Source: DATLYB01 sp964502525 (lineage in GTDB: Bacteria > Bacteroidota > Bacteroidia > Chitinophagales > CAIOSU01). Taken from it: DNA of 9,216 nt. Positions 5,445 to 9,216 of this stretch are shown piece after piece (the stretch's first letter is position 1; each line of letters opens with the position of its first letter). The notes under the pieces were generated by a model, which saw only the letters and a program-made list of their open reading frames with translations, made no database searches and had not been told where the DNA came from. A program made the position numbers and the translations under genes. Location: contig CAZCXH010000186.1 of the NCBI GenBank assembly GCA_964502525.1, forward strand, positions 1 to 9,216, read 5' to 3'.

Positions 5445-6899
5445 TCAGCGAAAACCGATTTTACGCGATGGCTGAATCAAGCCATCCTGTTCCATCATTG
5501 CCATCACTTCTCTTTTACTTAAAGGCTGCAACAAGGCGAAATGTGACAGTTTGCGTTCAATATTTTGCAACTGCGCTGCCGTCCACCTTAACTCCTGCAA
5601 TTTTCCCAGGGCTTCGGGCGACAGGTATTTGCCAACGGATGATTGCTGCAACAGCAGCCTGCGCGTATCGGCATCAGGATAATCCAGCAGGCACTGGAAC
5701 AAAAACCTGCGGTGAAACGCTTCGTCAATGTTCTGGTAAAGATTGGTGGTGGCAATCAAAATTCCTTTAAACGTTTCCAGTTCTTCCAGCATCTGCGATT
5801 GCGCCTGATTTGCAAATACATCATTGCTGGTGTGAATGTTCACGCGCCTGTTCATCAATCCGTCCGCTTCGTTCAGCAGCAAAATCACAGGATGGCGGCT
5901 GCTTCTCCTCGTGTCTTCATACGCGGCAAAAACTTTTCTGATATTCTTTTCCGTTTCACCTATCCACTTGGAGTGAATCTGAGCGTAGTTAACCTGCAAG
6001 ATATTTGCCCCTGCGCTCTTCGCTGCCTGCTTTGCGAACTCCGTTTTTCCGGTGCCTGATGGACCGTAAAGCAAAAGCGAAACGCTTGTTGAGGCATCAT
6101 GGCTGCCGGTTGCCAATAGCTTTTCAAAATTTTCCAGGATGCGCATGGCGCTCCCGCTGAAGAAAAGTTTCCTCTCTCGTATGGAATCATGGCGGATGTA
6201 CGTGCAAAACCCTTTTGCCGCATGGCTGTCTCCGGGCAGCAACGAAATGGATTTATTCTGAATCAGTTCAAGCGCGCGCCTTGTCAGTGCCAGGCTGCAC
6301 GTGATTCCATCCGGGTCAATCCGTGTTTTCAAAAGGTCCTGATTCAATAACACGCTCTCCCCGTCATTGAATAAAGCCGTATAGTGGGCGAGTTCAACGG
6401 CATTGTCGGCAATGTCGGAAAGAAACACCGGATGCCGCCCTGCGATGAATCCGGCAATGGTTCTGAGTAATATCTTCAGGTCATCAATCCCGGAGTTTAT
6501 CCGATTCAGGAAACCAAACAATTCATGGTTGCCGAGCTTGCTGCCGGTCAACTCATGAAACTCCTCCATGCTCGCAACCGGAACATTCCGGATATATGCC
6601 GACAACCATTCGCCCGCTTTACTAATGGAACTGCCCGGGGAAATCCTGCTTTTTGCATTCTCTCCAAGCAACACGACCTGCTGCAGATTCGGAACCCTGC
6701 GATGAGGCTCAATGTCAATATATCCATCGGCAAAAAGTTCAAATGCCTCCCTGTATCTTAAGAGGTCCATATCAGCGCCATGCTTATGCCGTAGAATTTC
6801 ATCAAGGTCAACGGCATTTTTTCCATTGCCCGATTTCTCCTTGATTTCTGTTAATAACGATTTGTGGCGGCTGCCGTTATCTGCATTAAGGCGCATCAT
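5445..6899 (-). CDS. AAA+ ATPase (484 aa)
   Basis: The C-terminal half is a full AAA+ module: Walker A GPSGTGKT (279-286), a pore-loop-like KWIGETEK (311-318), Walker B VILLLNEAD (338-346; Asn in the first acidic place but the catalytic Glu kept), sensor 1 ATTN (383-386), an arginine-finger-like RRF (397-399) and a C-terminal lid rich in helices. The first 265 residues are mainly helical and unrecognised, probably for substrate or partner recognition. ATP-driven remodelling of a protein is the expected activity; the substrate is unknown. The start is ATG-ATG at 6899/6896. It precedes the bPH2 gene by 29 nt, which hints at a membrane-associated role. It is separate from the DUF4143 ATPase upstream (129-nt gap). 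Confidence 0.88.
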   Translation of the reverse strand: MMRLNADNGSRHKSLLTEIKEKSGNGKNAVDLDEILRHKHGADMDLLRYREAFELFADGYIDIEPHRRVPNLQQVVLLGENAKSRISPGSSISKAGEWLSAYIRNVPVASMEEFHELTGSKLGNHELFGFLNRINSGIDDLKILLRTIAGFIAGRHPVFLSDIADNAVELAHYTALFNDGESVLLNQDLLKTRIDPDGITCSLALTRRALELIQNKSISLLPGDSHAAKGFCTYIRHDSIRERKLFFSGSAMRILENFEKLLATGSHDASTSVSLLLYGPSGTGKTEFAKQAAKSAGANILQVNYAQIHSKWIGETEKNIRKVFAAYEDTRRSSRHPVILLLNEADGLMNRRVNIHTSNDVFANQAQSQMLEELETFKGILIATTNLYQNIDEAFHRRFLFQCLLDYPDADTRRLLLQQSSVGKYLSPEALGKLQELRWTAAQLQNIERKLSHFALLQPLSKREVMAMMEQDGLIQPSRKIGFR

Positions 6900-7028
6900 C
6901 TGACTGCTTTATTAAGTAAAAGGCAACAGGGATGCTTTTTGTGACAGTTATTATGCGGGTTCCGTAAAAAAGGTTGCGAAGGTGGCTTTTATGAGGGAGA
7001 TGAAGGTGTGCTTGTTTGCATATTCGCC
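6900..7028. other. Intergenic region between the two ATPase genes
   Basis: 129 bp separate the DUF4143-type ATPase stop from the AAA+ start. I see no strong hairpin-plus-T-run terminator and no promoter matching the Bacteroidetes pattern with good spacing. The stretch upstream of the AAA+ ATG is A/T-rich (ttattaagtaaaagg at 6909-6923), as is usual for initiation regions here. Confidence 0.5.
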
Positions 7029-8216
7029 TCACAGCAATTCAGCCGGTGAAATGTTCAGCAGTTCCTGCCACGTAATGCCGCCCGGCTCAACCATTATTAC
7101 TTTGGCTGATGGAAATTTTTTAAGGAACGCAGTCGCGCCTGAAGCGCGTTTTGCCCCTCCGCTTTTCACTTCCAGCGCAGTTATTTTTTTTCCGCTTTTG
7201 AGAACAAAATCCATTTCGTCATTTCCATCGCGCCAGTAATGCAATTCAAAATTCCCTGAAAGTGAATGGTTGAGCAGGTGTGCGCCAACCGTGCTTTCGG
7301 CAATCCTCCCCCAATAATCAGGGCGTGAAACCGCCTCGCTGAAAGTTTCGGAACGCTGCGCTGCAATGAGCGCAGTATTGTGGGCGAGGAACTTGGGGCT
7401 GGAACCTCGCTGCCTGAGTTTGCCTCCTGAAAATTTTTCGATGCCGGCAAGCAATCCGGCAGAGTGCAGCAACTCAAGATAGTGTGCCAGCGTGGTGGTG
7501 TTGCCCGCGTCCGTCAGTTGCCCCAGCATTTTGGTGTAGGAAAGAATCTGCCCGGAATATGCGCACCCCAGTTCAAAGAGCCGTTTCATCAATGCGGGCT
7601 TATCCACGCGCGTCAGCATCAGCACATCACGCGAGATGCTGGTTTCAATCAGCGAATGCAGGATGTAATTTCTCCAGCGCGGTTCGTCATCAATCAGTTC
7701 TGCCGCGCCCGGATAAGCGCCAAACCACGCAAACTGCTCCTCATTCCAGCCAAATGCCTTTTTCATTTCCGCAAATGTCCAATGCCCCATGTAAATCGTT
7801 TCGAACCTGCCCGCCAGCGATTCGGTGAGCCCCTGCTGCAACAGCAAACGCGAGGAGCCGGTGAGGATAACTTTGATATTTCTTCCCGCGCGCGTGTCTT
7901 CGTCCCAAAATTTTTTCACCGTCTCGCTCCAGTTGGCTACTTTCTGAATTTCATCCAGCGCAAGAAGAAAATCTTTTGCACCGGACTGTTTCTGCTTCAA
8001 CCGGGCTGCTTCCCATTGCTGCCGCAGCCACACAGCATCGGCATTGGCGATGCCATCGGCTGAAGCGTACAGGTGCGGTAATTTTGCTTTTTTCAAAAGC
8101 TGACTGACAAGCGTGGTCTTGCCCACCTGCCGCGGTCCGTAAACCACCTGGATGAATTTTCTTTTTCCCGCAATGCGCTCCTTCAGCGTTTGCAGGTGCG
8201 GTCGCTGGTGTTCCAT
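7029..8216 (-). CDS. DUF4143-family ATPase (AAA_14 domain)
   Basis: A 395-residue protein with the typical two-part architecture. The N-terminal AAA_14 ATPase has Walker A GPRQVGKT (27-34), Walker B FLLALDEIQ (83-91) and the sensor-like VILTGSSRLLL (116-126). The C-terminal DUF4143 part has a PD-(D/E)xK nuclease-like pattern: D336 in NDEMDFVLKSGKK, then E349 and K351 in ALEVKSGG. The family is widespread in bacteria and archaea, often in many copies and in mobile regions. Its role is unsettled; toxin-like or DNA-related functions have been suggested. ATG at 8216 follows closely after a promoter and double operator-like repeat at 8220-8268, suggesting autoregulated monocistronic expression. 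Confidence 0.92.
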   Translation of the reverse strand: MEHQRPHLQTLKERIAGKRKFIQVVYGPRQVGKTTLVSQLLKKAKLPHLYASADGIANADAVWLRQQWEAARLKQKQSGAKDFLLALDEIQKVANWSETVKKFWDEDTRAGRNIKVILTGSSRLLLQQGLTESLAGRFETIYMGHWTFAEMKKAFGWNEEQFAWFGAYPGAAELIDDEPRWRNYILHSLIETSISRDVLMLTRVDKPALMKRLFELGCAYSGQILSYTKMLGQLTDAGNTTTLAHYLELLHSAGLLAGIEKFSGGKLRQRGSSPKFLAHNTALIAAQRSETFSEAVSRPDYWGRIAESTVGAHLLNHSLSGNFELHYWRDGNDEMDFVLKSGKKITALEVKSGGAKRASGATAFLKKFPSAKVIMVEPGGITWQELLNISPAELL

Positions 8217-8219
8217 GAT

Positions 8220-8261
8220 TTACTCATCTTGTTGAGTAAAATTACTCAATGTACTGAGTAA
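8220..8261. promoter_or_regulatory. Twin operator-like inverted repeats TTACTCA-N6-TGAGTAA
   Basis: Two 20-bp sites with the same arms and spacer length lie at 8220-8239 and 8242-8261. Their start-to-start distance is 22 bp, about two helical turns, so dimers bound to both would face the same side of the DNA. The sites sit in the promoter spacer and over the expected transcription start of the DUF4143-type ATPase gene, ending 3 bp before its start codon. Binding there should repress. The regulator is unknown; the ATPase itself or the nearby antitoxin are candidates. Confidence 0.7.
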
Positions 8262-8268
8262 ATTCAAC
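8237..8268 (-). promoter_or_regulatory. Bacteroidetes-type promoter of the DUF4143 ATPase
   Basis: On the minus strand a GTTG (8268-8265) is followed 20 nt later by TAATTTTA (8244-8237). This fits the Bacteroidetes sigma pattern (TTTG, 19-21 nt, TAnnTTTG): three of four bases at -33, and one mismatch in the six specified bases at -7. Transcription would start near 8230 and give a leader of about 15 nt. The -7 element falls between, and touches, the two inverted repeats. Confidence 0.55.
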
Positions 8269-8371
8269 AACCTTTATAAATGACGGCTCGCTGATTGTGA
8301 AAATAAAAACCGTCTACCGCAAAATCGTCCCCGTCCATGACAAAGACCGCTACCTGTATGATGATAGCTAA
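8258..8371 (+). pseudogene. Coding remnant, C-terminal-like tail (NDGSLIVKIKTVYRKIVP...DDS stop)
   Basis: A plus-strand frame opens after a stop at 8255-8257 and reads through plausible protein (GSLIVKIKTVYRKIVPVHDK, then DRYLYDDS) to TAA at 8369-8371. It lacks a normal start; GTG at 8297 would give only 24 residues. Residue choice looks protein-like, not random. It ends overlapping the toxin gene's stop and begins inside the operator region. I read it as the tail of a decayed gene, or less likely a tiny real protein. Confidence 0.35.
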
Positions 8372-8805
8372 ACTACCGATATGGTGTTGATGCCGATTGC
8401 TTCTGCGATGGAGTTTAGGTGACGGTCGCTCACAACGAACCTCCAGCTTTTTTCTTCGTTGTGCAGGAACGTTGCTATGTGGATGGCGTCAAGGGTTCGC
8501 AACCCCTTATCTCTTCCGTACTTTCTCAGGATTAATTCCGCCCGCGATATTACCAGGCTATCAACCGGAATGACACGGAAGTTTTTTTCTGCAAGCAAAA
8601 ACTTTTCAAGCGCAGCGTCAAGTTGCGCTGCTGTCAACTCCCTGTTTCTGAACCTGCGGTAAAGTGCGCTTTTAAATTCAAGACCGGCAAGCTCTGATAT
8701 GCAGGATTTGCATGTGGGTTCGTGAATCAGTGATACGACAACATCTGAGCCTGACTCTTTATGAAAATATTTAACAAGGGCGGAGGTGTCAAAATAGCGG
8801 GTCAT
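8368..8805 (-). CDS. PIN-domain toxin, VapC-like ribonuclease
   Basis: A 145-residue PIN domain of normal VapC length with all four acidic positions: D6 in YFDTSALVKYFHKE, E43 in ELAGLEFKSAL, D106 in LRTLDAIHIATF and D127 in FVVSDRHL. These residues bind the divalent metal used for RNA cleavage. VapC toxins usually cut tRNA or rRNA and are held inactive by a co-encoded antitoxin. ATG at 8805 overlaps the antitoxin's TGA by 4 nt (ATGA), the usual coupled layout. The active-site residues are intact, so the toxin is probably functional. The exact RNA target cannot be read from sequence. Confidence 0.93.
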   Translation of the reverse strand: MTRYFDTSALVKYFHKESGSDVVVSLIHEPTCKSCISELAGLEFKSALYRRFRNRELTAAQLDAALEKFLLAEKNFRVIPVDSLVISRAELILRKYGRDKGLRTLDAIHIATFLHNEEKSWRFVVSDRHLNSIAEAIGINTISVV

Positions 8806-9020
8806 ATCCTGTCTTCCCGCTGCATGGAAATGTCATCGGCAAGCGAGCCCCTGATTCCTTTCAAAGCGTCTCTAACCTTAAGATACGCTTCATTCTTTTT
8901 GCTTCCTTTCTTCAAAGGCGCCTTGCGTCTGCGCACACTCCGGAGTAAACTTCTCAGCAATTTCAACTCCGATGGCGTCAACTCTTCCATCTCGCGCAAC
9001 AATTTCTCCCTTTCACTCAT
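8802..9020 (-). CDS. Antitoxin partner of the VapC-like toxin
   Basis: A 72-residue charged protein immediately upstream of the PIN toxin, overlapping it by 4 nt. Residues 1-30 form a Leu/Glu/Arg-rich helical segment, followed by a basic stretch (RRRKAPLKKGSKK, 30-42). The end (VRDALKGIRGSLADDISMQR, then EDRI) looks like the C-terminal toxin-wrapping segment of VapB-type antitoxins. No classical ribbon-helix-helix or AbrB pattern is obvious, so the DNA-binding class is uncertain. Position, size and overlap are the main evidence. Confidence 0.8.
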   Translation of the reverse strand: MSEREKLLREMEELTPSELKLLRSLLRSVRRRKAPLKKGSKKNEAYLKVRDALKGIRGSLADDISMQREDRI

Positions 9021-9116
9021 GGCGTAAAATTTATCTAAAGTTACAAACGCTCCGGCAAAAGCGGAGTCCCGATTTTTTCAACTAAAATCCGCCTCGCCTG
9101 GTAAATTTATTATCTT

Positions 9117-9216
9117 GTGAAAAACGAAATATTGGAGCAGGCAAAACGGCTGAAAGAGAAGGTGCAAATTCCGGACAAACTGACCCACCCATTCCGGAGC
9201 AAATTGACCCAGGGAT
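9117..9216 (+). CDS. 5' end of an unidentified plus-strand gene, or IS-end readthrough
   Basis: From GTG at 9117 the frame stays open to the window end (33 codons: VKNEILEQAKRLKEKVQIPD, then KLTHPFRSKLTQG). The first 17 residues look like an ordinary charged N-terminal helix. From about residue 18 the sequence is made by the direct repeat at 9168-9211. That suggests a gene start interrupted by, or fused to, the end of an insertion sequence. TAAATTTA at 9101-9108 is a weak -7 candidate without a convincing -33 element. Confidence 0.4.
   Translation, partial: MKNEILEQAKRLKEKVQIPDKLTHPFRSKLTQG
9168..9211. repeat. Imperfect ~23-bp direct repeat, possible IS21-like element end
   Basis: The unit attccgga(g)caaa(c/t)tgaccca appears at 9168-9187 and 9191-9211, and a partial third may continue past the edge. 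IS21-family elements are known to carry several repeats near their ends that act as probable transposase-binding sites. I associate TTCCGG/TTGACCCA repeats with such ends in Bacteroidetes, but only from memory. No transposase is visible. Confidence 0.45.

Noticed and set aside
5860..5890. Walker B with Asn (LLNEAD) as a sign of an inactive AAA+ ATPase
   Set aside because: The catalytic Glu, Walker A, sensor 1 and arginine finger are intact, and I recall NEAD as a normal variant in bacterial AAA+ families.
5008..6059. Several plus-strand frames over the bPH2 and AAA+ genes
   Set aside because: They are antisense shadows of two genes with clear domain motifs.
7464..8063. 199-codon plus-strand open frame
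   Set aside because: It lies wholly inside the DUF4143 ATPase gene on the other strand, is rich in Gln/Arg/Cys as antisense frames often are, and shows no domain.
9050..9078. ctccg/cggag hairpin followed by T6 on the plus strand
   Set aside because: It looks terminator-like but lies between divergent genes with no plus-strand gene upstream; the stem is only 5 bp and the T-run is several bases away.

Overview
The window looks like an accessory region of a Bacteroidota chromosome. The evidence is indirect. Start codons lack strong Shine-Dalgarno sequences and sit in A/T-rich leaders. The one clear promoter fits the Bacteroidetes pattern (TTG, 20 nt, TAnnTTTG-like). One gene starts with a signal peptide cut before Gln-Asp, common in that phylum. 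No core-metabolism gene, rRNA, tRNA or CRISPR array was seen. Almost every gene is on the minus strand, so the layout below runs from right to left.

Right edge (8368-9216): a type II toxin-antitoxin pair (small antitoxin plus PIN-domain VapC-like toxin, ATGA overlap). A divergent plus-strand frame starting at GTG 9117 runs off the end and carries an imperfect ~23-bp direct repeat of the kind found at the ends of some insertion sequences. A fossil-like plus-strand coding fragment (8258-8371) abuts the toxin gene.

Centre right (7029-8268): a DUF4143-type ATPase with a nuclease-like C-terminus. Its start is preceded by two identical-arm inverted repeats exactly 22 bp apart that overlap the predicted promoter. 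Next comes a large AAA+ ATPase and a small membrane-anchored bacterial PH-domain (bPH2) protein (5044-6899).

Centre (2779-4976): a translationally coupled pair whose stop and start share one base. The first gene resembles a sigma-70/ECF factor with a long C-terminal extension. The second is unrecognised, with a faint likeness to the uracil-DNA-glycosylase superfamily. This pair looks more A/T-rich than the ATPase genes.

Centre left (2212-2703): a 100-residue unknown protein between two structured elements. Upstream is a ~180-nt leader with a long rod-like hairpin and mutually exclusive alternative pairings ending against the start codon. Downstream is a 16-bp perfect palindrome that swallows the stop codon.

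Left (1-2150): a probable four-gene operon. It encodes a metallopeptidase-like protein whose HExxH motif reads HHFGH, two small unknown proteins, and a secreted unknown protein cut by the window edge.

The mixture of toxin-antitoxin, DUF4143 ATPase, a possible IS end and unknown coupled genes suggests a mobile or defence-related island. The strongest candidates for something undescribed are the sigma-like/glycosylase-like pair and the structured leader at 2521-2703.
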